NCBI GenBank assembly: GCA_002350845.1 | Contig: DEFL01000062.1 | Location: 51,050-115,049, forward strand | Length of the DNA: 64,000 nt | From: Christensenella sp. UBA2853 | GTDB taxonomy: Bacteria > Bacillota > Clostridia > Christensenellales > Aristaeellaceae | Reading direction: 5' to 3' | In this document: piece by piece, positions 26,977-35,082 of the stretch | Layout: each line of letters starts with the position of its first letter | Numbering within the stretch: position 1 is the first letter of the stretch | Position numbers and translations under genes: made by a program | Notes under the pieces: generated by a model | Databases searched by the model: none | Told to the model about the DNA's origin: nothing | What the model saw: only the letters and a program-made list of their open reading frames with translations

Positions 26977-28158
26977 TTACTTTTGCGGTGTCAGGACAAC
27001 AGGCTGTGCTTCACGTATGGCGGCGTCTTTATCAAACTCTCCCTCATGGTCGACAAAAATTCTCAGCGTCAATTCTGACGGAATTTTGCCGGTTCCCTCA
27101 TATCTGACGAGGATCTTGCCATACTCTCTGTCATCATATTCTTGGATTCGTAATTCTTTGCCGGTTTCATCCGTCAATTGGAATTCATACCAATGATCAT
27201 GATCCGGCAACTGCGGAAGGCTTTCTCCATCAAGACGCATTTCAAGCTGGGCATTTACTGCGGAAGCACGCACGGATGCTTTATATTCAATACCTTCATA
27301 CTGACCGCTGCCTGCAAATGTTTTGATTTCAGCGTTGGTGTTCCATACTGTCGCTTTCATCGGCTCAAGCTCCTGCCACTCGTAATAGGTGTAACAATTC
27401 ATTCCGTCAAAGTAATACCATCTTGCACTCTGGGCAAGGCGAATATTCAGCGTCAAATGATCAAGGTTCTGCAATTCTTCCGGAAGAGGAGTTTCGTACT
27501 CCCTGATGCTGTATTCGATTCCATCTTCTCCTTTCCGCACATCCTCCATACAAGGCGGGATATCCACCCCTTCATCCGTGATGGTATGATCGCTTGGGCT
27601 GATGCTATAAATACTGATACCTATTGGCTTACCGTCAGATACAAACTGATTCCACTTCCTAAATAGGTTAGCTTCTTCATCCGTGGATGGCGCCAGGAAA
27701 GGCAGTTCCTCCACTTTTGTCATCTTTGCAAACAGTGCTTCATCTGGCATAATCTCTTCCACACAAGAGTCATTTTGGATCGAATAGCCAACCATCAATG
27801 ACTGTCCATCATAATAAGCACTGTTAATGGAAGCTACAGTTGTCCCCAGTTTCACAGTCGAAACGGATACTTCCGAGGTCTGTTCAAGTACGGTATACGG
27901 AGCAATTTCCTTATATCGTTCATCTGTTTTCCCGAATAATTCAAAAATATTGAATCCAAGCATTTCTGCAACAGCAACTGTGGCTCCAATTGCGAGGATC
28001 GCAGCTGCAAGGACTGCTACAAACGATACTTTCTTTTTCACAGGTTCGTTGCCTCCTTCTCTGATTCGGTTCATGACGGCGTACTGATCATGCATCGTCC
28101 ATGTAACCTTAGAAAGATCGGCATCTACCTGAGAGCGAATGTTATTCTTCATCTTCAT
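26977..28158 (-). CDS. Membrane anti-sigma factor (DUF4179-like), pair 2
   Basis: 393 residues. A cytoplasmic N-terminus is followed by a transmembrane helix (VSFVAVLAAAILAIGATVAV) and an extracellular domain starting INSAYYDGQSLMVGYSIQND, the same layout as pairs 1 and 3. It overlaps its sigma gene by 17 nt (start inside the sigma 3' end), so it is translationally coupled. It probably anchors and inhibits the 167-residue sigma factor. Confidence 0.78.
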   Translation of the reverse strand: MKMKNNIRSQVDADLSKVTWTMHDQYAVMNRIREGGNEPVKKKVSFVAVLAAAILAIGATVAVAEMLGFNIFELFGKTDERYKEIAPYTVLEQTSEVSVSTVKLGTTVASINSAYYDGQSLMVGYSIQNDSCVEEIMPDEALFAKMTKVEELPFLAPSTDEEANLFRKWNQFVSDGKPIGISIYSISPSDHTITDEGVDIPPCMEDVRKGEDGIEYSIREYETPLPEELQNLDHLTLNIRLAQSARWYYFDGMNCYTYYEWQELEPMKATVWNTNAEIKTFAGSGQYEGIEYKASVRASAVNAQLEMRLDGESLPQLPDHDHWYEFQLTDETGKELRIQEYDDREYGKILVRYEGTGKIPSELTLRIFVDHEGEFDKDAAIREAQPVVLTPQK

Positions 28159-28645
28159 ACCACCCTTTCAGGTTCCGGCGAAGGATTTGATTGGCTTTCT
28201 CCTGGCGTCTCTTCACCGTTGCGATGGAAACATTCAAAGCGTCCGCAGTCTCCCGTAAGCTCATCCCCTCATAGTATCTAAGCAGAATAACCGCTTTCAA
28301 CCTGGACGGCAGAGAAGCAATTTCCCCTGCAACCGTTCCATCTTCGAATGAGAAATCAACGCTTACCTCCGGCAGATCTTCTGGAGTCACCCTCCGATCC
28401 ATGAACCGAAACCACCCCGTACGCTGGTAATCCCGGCATGTATTCAGTGCAATGCGTATGAGCCACGTTTTCTCGCTGCTTTCGTTGCGAAATGTTCCCA
28501 GTGCCTTCCATGCCTTGACGAAAACATCTTGTGTGGCATCTTCCGCCAAGGCGGCGTCTCTGAGCTGCAGCGTACAGAATCGCTTAATGTCCGTGCCATA
28601 GGCATGCATCAAGCTTTCCAGACATTCTGCGGATTGTGCTTCCAT
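28142..28645 (-). CDS. ECF-type RNA polymerase sigma factor, pair 2
   Basis: 167 residues. Region 2 motifs are LQLRDAALAEDATQDVFVKA, FRNESSEKTWLIRIALNTCR and DYQRTGWFRFMDRRVTPEDL. Region 4 is LPSRLKAVILLRYYEGMSLR, ETADALNVSIATVKRRQEKA. It is coupled to the DUF4179 protein. A short tract resembling CCGTCAATATAGGTGAAAGG precedes its start; a similar CGTC-containing tract precedes the other two sigma genes and could be an autoregulatory promoter element. Confidence 0.9.
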   Translation of the reverse strand: MEAQSAECLESLMHAYGTDIKRFCTLQLRDAALAEDATQDVFVKAWKALGTFRNESSEKTWLIRIALNTCRDYQRTGWFRFMDRRVTPEDLPEVSVDFSFEDGTVAGEIASLPSRLKAVILLRYYEGMSLRETADALNVSIATVKRRQEKANQILRRNLKGWYEDEE

Positions 28646-28967
28646 CGCCTTCAGCCTCCTTTCACCTATATTGACGGATGAAATTCAAAAAGTGGCTCAC
28701 TTTTCAGAAAAACTTCCGGAAGACCAATTTCCGGAAGGATTGGGTGTACAGTTCAAATCATATCATAGAATCAAGAACTAAGGGAAGGCAAATGGAAGTT
28801 CGTATTTCCCAGCCCTTATGCCACAATCCGCGTGGGTGTGGCTCGAGGGCCGGAAACCGGGTATAATAATGGGGTGGCGTCGAAAAAGCCACTCTGAAAA
28901 AATATTTTCTGGAAAATTTAAGTTTTGAACCTGCCCATCGTCTATATGATTGAGGAGGTGATTAACG
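28646..28967. other. 322-bp intergenic region between divergent sigma operons
   Basis: It holds the leaders of the divergent sigma 2 and sigma 3 operons, one copy of the 43-bp direct repeat (28792-28834), a TATAAT at 28863-28868 without a convincing -35, and a weak GTGGC...GCCAC hairpin. No gene is seen. Confidence 0.6.
28792..28834 (+). repeat. 43-bp direct repeat, copy 1
   Basis: It starts ATGGAAGTTCGTATTTCCC and matches 30724-30766 with seven differences, all transitions. The other copy overlaps the end of a recombinase remnant. The pair flanks the plus-strand sigma/anti-sigma cassette. Confidence 0.75.
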
Positions 28968-29492
28968 GTGGGAATGATTCAGGCGCCGAATCAAACCCCG
29001 GCAGACCGACTTGATCGAATGGTGCAGCAATACGAAAAGGATTTGCTCCGAATCTGCTGCATATATCTGAGGAATCGTACTGCCGCTGAGGATGTGGTGC
29101 AGGAGACCTTCCTGAAGGCATTCAAAAACATGGATACCTTTCGAGGAGAGAGCAGCGAGAAGACCTGGCTGATCCGAATCGCTATAAATTGCTGCCGTGA
29201 TTACAGGCGCAGTGCTTGGTATCGGTACATAGATTTCCGTGTGTCGGTCGACCAGTTACCTATAATGTCTTCCGCGCCGCCAAGCGATGATCATATTGCG
29301 CTGACCATGGCGATCATGAAGCTGAAGCCCAAATACATGGAAGTCGTTCTGCTGTATTTCTATGAGGGCTACCCCATCAAGGAAATTGCGAAAATGCTAA
29401 ACCTGACGGAGGCTGCTGTTTCCAGCAGAATCCACAAGGCAAAGCAAAAACTAAAAGCTGAACTGGAAGGAGGCGAAGACGATGAAAAGTGA
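28968..29492 (+). CDS. ECF-type RNA polymerase sigma factor, pair 3 (GTG start)
   Basis: 174 residues. The GTG start lies 9 nt after AGGAGG. Region 2 is LLRICCIYLRNRTAAEDVVQ, ETFLKAFKNMDTFRGESSEK, TWLIRIAINCCRDYRR. Region 4 is LKPKYMEVVLLYFYEGYPIK, EIAKMLNLTEAAVSSRIHKA. It is the only sigma operon of the three on the plus strand. It overlaps its anti-sigma gene by 11 nt. Confidence 0.9.
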   Translation: MGMIQAPNQTPADRLDRMVQQYEKDLLRICCIYLRNRTAAEDVVQETFLKAFKNMDTFRGESSEKTWLIRIAINCCRDYRRSAWYRYIDFRVSVDQLPIMSSAPPSDDHIALTMAIMKLKPKYMEVVLLYFYEGYPIKEIAKMLNLTEAAVSSRIHKAKQKLKAELEGGEDDEK

Positions 29493-30678
29493 TCAGGAAA
29501 TCATGCAGAGCATCCGCGCTGCGATTGACGATTGCACTCGCGGGATCGATAACGCGCCTTCGTTGCAATACCAGATTGCGCGAAAAGCGAAAGGAGAAGA
29601 ACCTGTGGTTAAGAAAATATCGGCTACCGGAATTCTTGTAATTGCACTAATCGCTGTTTCGATGACCGCTGCACTTGCTGCGGCATTGAACGGTTGGGGA
29701 ATTATCAACTTTGCGGGAGACCATGTAAATGCCTATGTTCCACCCAAGTATGAAGAGAGCATCACAAAGGAAAATGAAGTCATCGAAACCGAAAGCGTCC
29801 GATGCACGCTTCAGGAGTCCTATTTTGACGGAAAAATACTCCGCCTGACAGCTCAAATTGTCCCCAAAGTCAATACACTCCTGATTGGCCCGGCTTCGTC
29901 TGTGGAAGATCCAATCTCTGATTTATTCTGGAGAACATTGAACCCTGAAGACGAAGAGACGGATTGGGAGAGCATCGGTGCGTACGCACTCAGAATGCAT
30001 GATGGGCATTTGGCTGAAATCGGTTTGAATGCCGAAGTGGAATGGGATGATTGTTCCAGCGATTTTATGCGAAACGAGGATGGAACCTATACATGGTATC
30101 TTGAATGCCAGACTCGGGATGAAACACTAGAAGCGAATGTGCCGCTAGTGCTTAGCTATTTTCCGATGACCATTACAGAAGAACAACTGGCATCTGAGCA
30201 GGTGGATATTGACTTTGATCACAAGGAAACTGCAACGATCACGAAATCTTTCCATTCCGTACCCACAAAAATCTATATCTGCGATACCCCGATGGATTTC
30301 CCAAGTGTGGGCGTTCGCGTTCAGAATGTAGTCATGACCGTAACCCCGCTGGAGATTCGCTGCATTCTGGATTATGAGATTACAGATCTGGAAGTCTATC
30401 AGGAACAGGAAGATGGGCTGTGGTTTGAATTCATAGACCCCAGTAGCACAGAGACTGATCCCTATGCGCAGTGTGTGTCAGACGGCCTGACATCGGGTGG
30501 CAGTATCGGACGTAAAGATGGCCTGCATGATTTGCCGGACGAAGTCGGTACGGTTTATCGGCAGAATGGCGCGATTGGTCTTGATGCACTGTCCGATCAG
30601 TACACGATCCGCGCCTATAGCGCTTGGGATAAAACCAGATATGAAACGGCGACATTCAATGTGACAGAAAAGAAATGA
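29482..30678 (+). CDS. Membrane anti-sigma factor (DUF4179-like), pair 3
   Basis: 398 residues. The N-terminal cytoplasmic ~45 residues (MKSDQEIMQSIRAAIDDCTR) are followed by a transmembrane helix (ISATGILVIALIAVSMTAAL) and an extracellular beta-rich domain (LQESYFDGKILRLTAQIVPK). The layout matches pairs 1 and 2 and the sequence is divergent, so the three pairs are paralogous but not recent copies. It is convergent with the recombinase gene. Confidence 0.78.
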   Translation: MKSDQEIMQSIRAAIDDCTRGIDNAPSLQYQIARKAKGEEPVVKKISATGILVIALIAVSMTAALAAALNGWGIINFAGDHVNAYVPPKYEESITKENEVIETESVRCTLQESYFDGKILRLTAQIVPKVNTLLIGPASSVEDPISDLFWRTLNPEDEETDWESIGAYALRMHDGHLAEIGLNAEVEWDDCSSDFMRNEDGTYTWYLECQTRDETLEANVPLVLSYFPMTITEEQLASEQVDIDFDHKETATITKSFHSVPTKIYICDTPMDFPSVGVRVQNVVMTVTPLEIRCILDYEITDLEVYQEQEDGLWFEFIDPSSTETDPYAQCVSDGLTSGGSIGRKDGLHDLPDEVGTVYRQNGAIGLDALSDQYTIRAYSAWDKTRYETATFNVTEKK

Positions 30679-30694
30679 CATTTATGCTATGAAC

Positions 30695-30732
30695 GAAAAA
30701 ACTCCCATGAGGCTCATCACCCCATGGGAGTT
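30695..30732 (-). terminator. Intrinsic terminator downstream of the IME1 recombinase
   Basis: On the minus strand a 10-bp perfect stem (AACTCCCATG / CATGGGAGTT) is followed by TTTT after the stem's own TT. It would end the minus-strand recombinase transcript, and the stem also faces the end of the convergent anti-sigma gene. Confidence 0.75.
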
Positions 30733-30766
30733 CGTGTTTCCCGGCCCTCATGCCGCGATCCGCATG
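30724..30766 (+). repeat. 43-bp direct repeat, copy 2
   Basis: It starts ATGGGAGTTCGTGTTTCCC and is the partner of 28792-28834. It overlaps the stop end of the recombinase remnant, suggesting both copies derive from a recombinase 3' end. Confidence 0.75.
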
Positions 30767-30870
30767 TACTGCTCAACGCTGATGCGGAACTTAATCTCAA
30801 TCTCGTAGTCGTGCCCGATCTCAATGCGATCCACCAGCCGGGCGATGATCATGTGCAGAGCCGGGAAATC
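30748..30870 (-). pseudogene. C-terminal tail of a second serine recombinase (remnant)
   Basis: Immediately after the recombinase stop, another minus frame reads HMIIARLVDRIEIGHDYEIE, IKFRISVEQYMRIAA, stop. This is the usual C-terminal end of a large serine recombinase of another lineage. No start exists. It marks a recombination event that fused two recombinase-bearing elements tail to tail. Confidence 0.65.
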
Positions 30871-32518
30871 ATTGTGGCCGCATCATGTTGAAATGTATCT
30901 CTACACTAATCTTCCGTTCCCCGTCCGTCCCGATTTCCTCGTGCACCACGATTTGCCGAACCAGTTTGTTAAGTGTTATCGGATCAAGCTCCGTAATATC
31001 TGCGTACTGCTGAAAGGCTTCCCGCCACTGAGCATCGTCGAAGGCTGACCGCTCAACGCGGGCTTGCTCCTGCTTAATGAGGCTGATCCGTGCTTTCAGT
31101 TCTTCCTGCTCCGTCTGCGTTTTCGCCATCAGCATGGTGAAGTTCTCCTCGCTGATCCTGCCCATCATCCGATCTTCGTACAGCCTGGTCACCATCTGGG
31201 TCAGGGCTGTGAGCCTCGTTTCGTTCGCTGCCAGCTCTGCGTTCGCCTTCTCCTGCCTATGGCGTTCGGATTCCTCAACTGTCTCCCGAAGGCGCTTTGC
31301 CACATCGTCGCTATCTACGCTGGCTTCGGCGGCGCACTCGCGGATTTTATCCAGCACAATCCTGGTCAGATCCTCTTCCAGAATCCTGTGCTGGGTACAA
31401 TGGCCTTTGCCATAGGCATTGTAGGTCTTGCAGCAGTATACCGGCTTGGGTTCGTGGACCATGGCAATACGATGGGTCAGCGCCTTCCCACATTCACCGC
31501 ATTTTAGTACGCCGGCAAAGAGGCTCAGTTCGCCGTTGTTCCGGACACGCTGCCGGCTGCGGAGCTTTTCCTGCACAATGTCAAAGGTAGCCCTGTCGAT
31601 AATCGGCTCATGGGTGCCTTCCACCACCAACCATTCGTCCGGCTTTTTTTCGCTGATGGTGCCAATTTTGAAACGATAGTTTTTCTTCTGCGATGCCATG
31701 CAGCCGGTATACACGGGATTCATCAGCAGATCCTTGATCACACTGAAATCCCACATATACATCCCGTTTTCAGGGTCGGCCACTTCCCATTTTGTCTTGC
31801 GGGTGTTCCGCAATCCGCGCTCACGGTTCCACCAGGCAGGGCAAGGCACCTTTTCTTCTTCCAGCTTGCGGCGAATGTAATTCGGTCCGTGTCCCTGCAA
31901 GGCCATATTAAAGATACGGCGAATGATCGGCGCGGTTTCCTCGTCAATCAGCAGATGGCCGTGCTGCTCCGGGTCTTTCTTGTAGCCCAGTGGCGCAACT
32001 GTTCCTGTGAAGCTTCCCTTTCGCGCCGAGACCATGTAGGAGGAATGTACCTTCTTGGAAATATCCCGGCTGTACATCTCGTTCAGGATATTTTTGAAGG
32101 GAGCAATTTCATTGCTTTCCGCCTGGGTGTCGATGCTATCGTTCAGGGCAATGTACCGCACACCGTGGCGGGGGAAAAAGTCCTCAATCAGGTGGCCGGT
32201 TTGCAGATAGTTCCTGCCCAGGCGGCTGAGGTCTTTCGTAATGACCAGGTTGATCTTGCCCAACTCAATATCATGCAGCAGCTTTTGCAAACCGGGGCGA
32301 TCCATGTTCAGGCCGGTGAAGCCGTCATCCTGATAGACCTCGGCAATGTTCCATCCCTGAGCCTTGCAGACGGAAGTCAGAAGCTCCCGCTGGTTGCTGA
32401 TGCTGGCGCTCTCGCCCTGGAGGTCGTCATCCTTGGACAGCCGGCAGTAGATGCCAACCGCAAACAGCCCTGCACCCATTGTGGGCAGGGCAGCAAGTGC
32501 ATTCGTTCCGTACATCAT
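30869..32518 (-). CDS. Large serine recombinase of IME1 (TndX/TnpX type)
   Basis: 549 residues. The resolvase domain has AVGIYCRLSKDD with the catalytic Ser near 28, SRLGRNYLQTGHLIEDFF, and DDGFTGLNMDRPG. The recombinase domain starts at GTVAPLGYKKDPEQHG. The zinc ribbon CGECGKALTHR with YCCKTYNAYGKGHCTQH, and a coiled coil near 400-470, complete the family layout. It should integrate and excise IME1 by 2-bp staggered exchange at att sites. It overlaps the small gene upstream (ATGATG). It is located mid-element. Confidence 0.9.
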   Translation of the reverse strand: MMYGTNALAALPTMGAGLFAVGIYCRLSKDDDLQGESASISNQRELLTSVCKAQGWNIAEVYQDDGFTGLNMDRPGLQKLLHDIELGKINLVITKDLSRLGRNYLQTGHLIEDFFPRHGVRYIALNDSIDTQAESNEIAPFKNILNEMYSRDISKKVHSSYMVSARKGSFTGTVAPLGYKKDPEQHGHLLIDEETAPIIRRIFNMALQGHGPNYIRRKLEEEKVPCPAWWNRERGLRNTRKTKWEVADPENGMYMWDFSVIKDLLMNPVYTGCMASQKKNYRFKIGTISEKKPDEWLVVEGTHEPIIDRATFDIVQEKLRSRQRVRNNGELSLFAGVLKCGECGKALTHRIAMVHEPKPVYCCKTYNAYGKGHCTQHRILEEDLTRIVLDKIRECAAEASVDSDDVAKRLRETVEESERHRQEKANAELAANETRLTALTQMVTRLYEDRMMGRISEENFTMLMAKTQTEQEELKARISLIKQEQARVERSAFDDAQWREAFQQYADITELDPITLNKLVRQIVVHEEIGTDGERKISVEIHFNMMRPQ

Positions 32519-32721
32519 GGTGTTTCACCGCACAATCCAGACAAACCCTGATCCTGCGGAACGCTGTGTTCATTATACAGGATTGTCTCTGCTTTGGGAA
32601 GGCGCTTTTTCTCGCTTTCCTGTAAAAATCTATGGATAATTATGTCGGCGAACAGGTCTTTGGGCCTGTTGATGCCGTCATATATGGCTGTCACAGTGAT
32701 CTGTGGTTCTTTCTTTTTCAT
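32515..32721 (-). CDS. Small recombinase-associated protein
   Basis: 68 residues from the ATG at 32721 (GGAGG 6 nt upstream), beginning MKKKEPQITVTAIYDGINRP and followed by KDLFADIIIHRFLQESEK. Its stop overlaps the recombinase start, so the two are coupled. Small proteins of this kind commonly precede serine recombinases in Clostridial IMEs; a role as recombination directionality factor is possible but unproven. Its 3' end contains one copy of a 35-bp inverted repeat. Confidence 0.65.
   Translation of the reverse strand: MKKKEPQITVTAIYDGINRPKDLFADIIIHRFLQESEKKRLPKAETILYNEHSVPQDQGLSGLCGETP
32529..32563 (+). repeat. Inverted repeat copy A (about 35 bp)
   Basis: GCACAATCCAGACAAACCC begins at about this position and recurs on the opposite strand at 37802-37836, with a few mismatches and a one-base gap. 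Copy A is at the tnp small gene/recombinase junction, copy B near the left IME1 end. Confidence 0.6.
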
Positions 32722-32768
32722 TGGGTACCTCCATACGTCGTTATAATCGCGTTTTACGGGTGAAATGA

Positions 32769-32798
32769 AGGGAGGATGACCCAATATTCATCCTCCCT
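32769..32798 (-). other. Hairpin after the IME1 Cys-rich VLP gene
   Basis: An 11-bp stem (AGGGAGGATGA, seven-base loop, TCATCCTCCCT) followed by CAAATCGG. A hairpin of related sequence and the same flank (CAAAATCGG) follows the ICE Cys-rich VLP gene at 10101-10132. Confidence 0.5.
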
Positions 32799-32844
32799 CA
32801 AATCGGTCTCTGGAAAGCCTTGTGCTACAAGGGTTTTCAAATCT

Positions 32845-33252
32845 CTAAAGCGTTACGTTTGAACCGTCCTTCTGGCGCTTGCGATAGCGGCACTGCCGTT
32901 CGCGGTTCCTGGCTTTGCTGTTGGCCCTTGCGCACTCGGCGCAGTATTGCTGCCGGTTGCTGCCGGGGACAAAAGGCTTATGGCAGCGAGGGCATTCCTT
33001 CCAGCCTGTACCGGCCTGACCTTCCTCCCGGAAGATTTCATGCCAGTAGGCTGTCAGCAATTCCGGCTGTAGGGGAAGCACCACCTGAACAAACCAGTCA
33101 CAATCAATCGCGCCGTCATGAATGGTCTTGTAGGCGGGGTTGATCAGATGACAAGGGCAGTCCTCCGGCACACAGGCACCGTCAGCATAGTTGGCGCATT
33201 CCTTTTGTGTCAGCTGCTTTGCGCTGCGGATGATCTGATTATCGTGTTTCAT
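32845..33252 (-). CDS. Cysteine-rich VLP domain protein (IME1 copy)
   Basis: 135 residues. ECANYADGACVPEDCPCHLI and HDGAIDCDWFVQVVLPLQ match the Cys-rich VLP family, and CPRCHKPFVP with QQYCAECARANSKARNRERQ forms a probable zinc-binding, basic C-terminus. It is a paralogue of 10224-10613. It overlaps the relaxase 3' end by 14 nt, so it is coupled with mobilization. Possibly nucleic acid binding; role unknown. Confidence 0.85.
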   Translation of the reverse strand: MKHDNQIIRSAKQLTQKECANYADGACVPEDCPCHLINPAYKTIHDGAIDCDWFVQVVLPLQPELLTAYWHEIFREEGQAGTGWKECPRCHKPFVPGSNRQQYCAECARANSKARNRERQCRYRKRQKDGSNVTL

Positions 33253-34894
33253 CCTGCCGCCTGTCTCCTTTATCCTTTATCTGCCGCCTGGGTTCTGTCT
33301 GACGGGTATCATCATGAGCAGGGCTGCTCTGGATGATATGTTCTGCCGTACCTTGCAGAAGGCCATCCAGCTCCTGCTGATTGGCCTGTTCTTCCTCAAA
33401 GTCCGCGAAGGATCGCCGTCCATCCTCGTACCGTGCAGCCAGCGCGTCTGGCATAACCTTCCGGATATGTGACCGAATTTTTGACATTCGATCCATATCA
33501 GCCTTTGTGCGTTCCAACTGGGGCAGCAGGGCTTCCACTTCGTTTCGCAACTGTTTGGCTTCCTTCCGCAGGGCTTTCCCGTCAATGGGCAACTGTACTT
33601 TCAGTTTGTTTAGCAGCCATTGTGCTTTCTTGATCTTATCGATTTCTTCCTTGTGCTGCTGATAATACTTATCCCTGGATTTTTTGAAGTGGATGCTGTT
33701 GTACTTGTCCAGGACGGGATGCAGATCACGAAGGGTTTTTACTGCGTCAATGATAGCGTCAATGTCCCTGATCCGCTGTTCCTTTTCCCGGACCTGTCCT
33801 CGCAGGTCAGCCACCATAGTGCTGGTTTCATTCAGCGCTGTGCTGAAATCATGAATGGTGTCAATTCCATGATTACGGAGCCAGGAGCAGGAAATCAGCA
33901 CCTCTGACAAATCTTTCAAATGATACTTTGTTTGCGCGTTGTGATGCCAGCCCTCACGCTCCTGAGCGCGGAGATCGCAGTACGCCATGAGCACATCCAC
34001 AAGGGGGTACTCGTATGGATTCGTGATTTTTTCATGTGCACTGATCGTGGTGGCTGCTTCTTTCAGCCAGTCGGACAATGCCTTCACTTTTCGTCCAATG
34101 GCTCTGAAGATGGAACCAATCAATTGAACCGCATTGTTGTGATTACCCAGCTCTGTGCGGATGCCTTTCTTCTCCAACGCAGAAGCGGCAGGGCCGAGAT
34201 GCTGTTGCGGAGCAATCTCGATACCCTGCCGCTTGTAGGAGCGCATGTCAATCCTTTCTGATCGGCCCGCTTCCTCAAGGGCTATATTCTGCTGTACTTC
34301 CCATTCATGACGCCAGCGCTCACAATTCTCCTGGTTATTCCAGTCCACTGTGTCCACCTTGAAGCGCTTTGGCTTTCCGCTTTTACCGATGATCCGATTG
34401 CCGTTCTCATCCAGGGCATAGGTGTTTTTTGACTTGGGGAGCCACTTGCCCTGTTCGTCCATGGCCCGCATGGTCAGAAGAATATGGGCGTGAGGATTCG
34501 GTGGATCTTCATGATTGAAGTGAATGGCGATGTCGGCGATCATGCCCTTGTCCACAAACGTGGTCTGGCAGTAGTGGCGGATCAGTTCAATGTTCTGCTC
34601 CATGGTCAGTTCCTTGGGCAGGGCGATGATCAGTCGACGGGCGGTCTGCGCGTTCTGCCCTTTCTCGGCGGCGTCAACAGCGTTCCAGAGTGTTTGCCGG
34701 TCTGCATACTCCCGTGGCGCGTTCGGGGGAAGCATGATCTCCGTGTGCACGATCCGCTCCAGCTCTTTTCCGTATTCCCAAGTACCGGTGAAATCGGAGT
34801 GGAGCTTCTCACCGGACTGATAGGCGGCAGCAGCCATGACTGAACGGCCTTTTCCTCGGCTGATGATTTCGATGTTATAGTGTGGGCATGGGAT
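33239..34894 (-). CDS. MobA/MobL (MobQ-type) relaxase of IME1, probable ATC start
   Basis: About 551 residues. From the first ATG (34837) it begins MAAAAYQSGEKLHSDFTG. The frame continues upstream for 19 more codons, IPCPHYNIEIISRGKGRSV, the expected first strand of this fold, to an ATC at 34894 that lies 9 nt after GGAGG; an in-frame TGA overlaps the RBS. Catalytic Tyr is likely in AAAAYQSGEK. The His triad is around PNPHAHILLTMR. The C-terminal half is a coiled coil. It nicks the adjacent oriT and pilots IME1 through a helper ICE channel. Confidence 0.85.
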   Translation of the reverse strand: MPCPHYNIEIISRGKGRSVMAAAAYQSGEKLHSDFTGTWEYGKELERIVHTEIMLPPNAPREYADRQTLWNAVDAAEKGQNAQTARRLIIALPKELTMEQNIELIRHYCQTTFVDKGMIADIAIHFNHEDPPNPHAHILLTMRAMDEQGKWLPKSKNTYALDENGNRIIGKSGKPKRFKVDTVDWNNQENCERWRHEWEVQQNIALEEAGRSERIDMRSYKRQGIEIAPQQHLGPAASALEKKGIRTELGNHNNAVQLIGSIFRAIGRKVKALSDWLKEAATTISAHEKITNPYEYPLVDVLMAYCDLRAQEREGWHHNAQTKYHLKDLSEVLISCSWLRNHGIDTIHDFSTALNETSTMVADLRGQVREKEQRIRDIDAIIDAVKTLRDLHPVLDKYNSIHFKKSRDKYYQQHKEEIDKIKKAQWLLNKLKVQLPIDGKALRKEAKQLRNEVEALLPQLERTKADMDRMSKIRSHIRKVMPDALAARYEDGRRSFADFEEEQANQQELDGLLQGTAEHIIQSSPAHDDTRQTEPRRQIKDKGDRRQDETR

Positions 34895-34940
34895 GGTGCT
34901 TCACCTCCTTTTCCTCTGCGCCAGGCACTGTAATGGGGTA

Positions 34941-35067
34941 GCCGATGGAATCGGCGCAGGGGCTTGCCCCTGTGGATGGCGATTGGGCGGAGCGCCAACG
35001 CCATCGGGCTCCCCGCAGGGGCCCTCGGAGAGCGCACACGCATTGAAAATGCGTATAAGTGCGCACT
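34941..35067 (+). other. oriT of IME1 (IncQ-type nic region with four structured stems)
   Basis: The nic-like core TAAGTGCGCACT (35056-35067) follows a 7-bp inverted repeat ACGCATT-GAA-AATGCGT (35038-35054). Upstream stems: GCCGAT/ATCGGC (34941-34955), CAGGGGC/GCCCCTG (34957-34972), GATGGCG/CGCCATC (34975-35005) and CCCC-GCA-GGGG (35011-35021). The same plan occurs at 42809-42936. It lies between the relaxase and DUF3847 genes. MobQ relaxases cut IncQ-type sites of the TAAGTGCGCCCT class. Confidence 0.8.
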
Positions 35068-35082
35068 CAATAAATTTCGTGA

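Noticed and set aside
28846..28868. TATAAT before the plus-strand sigma gene as a promoter
   Set aside because: No acceptable -35 at 16-18 bp and GC-rich upstream sequence; not supported.
34921..35067. Riboswitch or CRISPR-like interpretation of the multi-stem regions
   Set aside because: No repeated spacer pattern and no aptamer I recognise; nic-site core and neighbouring relaxase genes fit oriT better.
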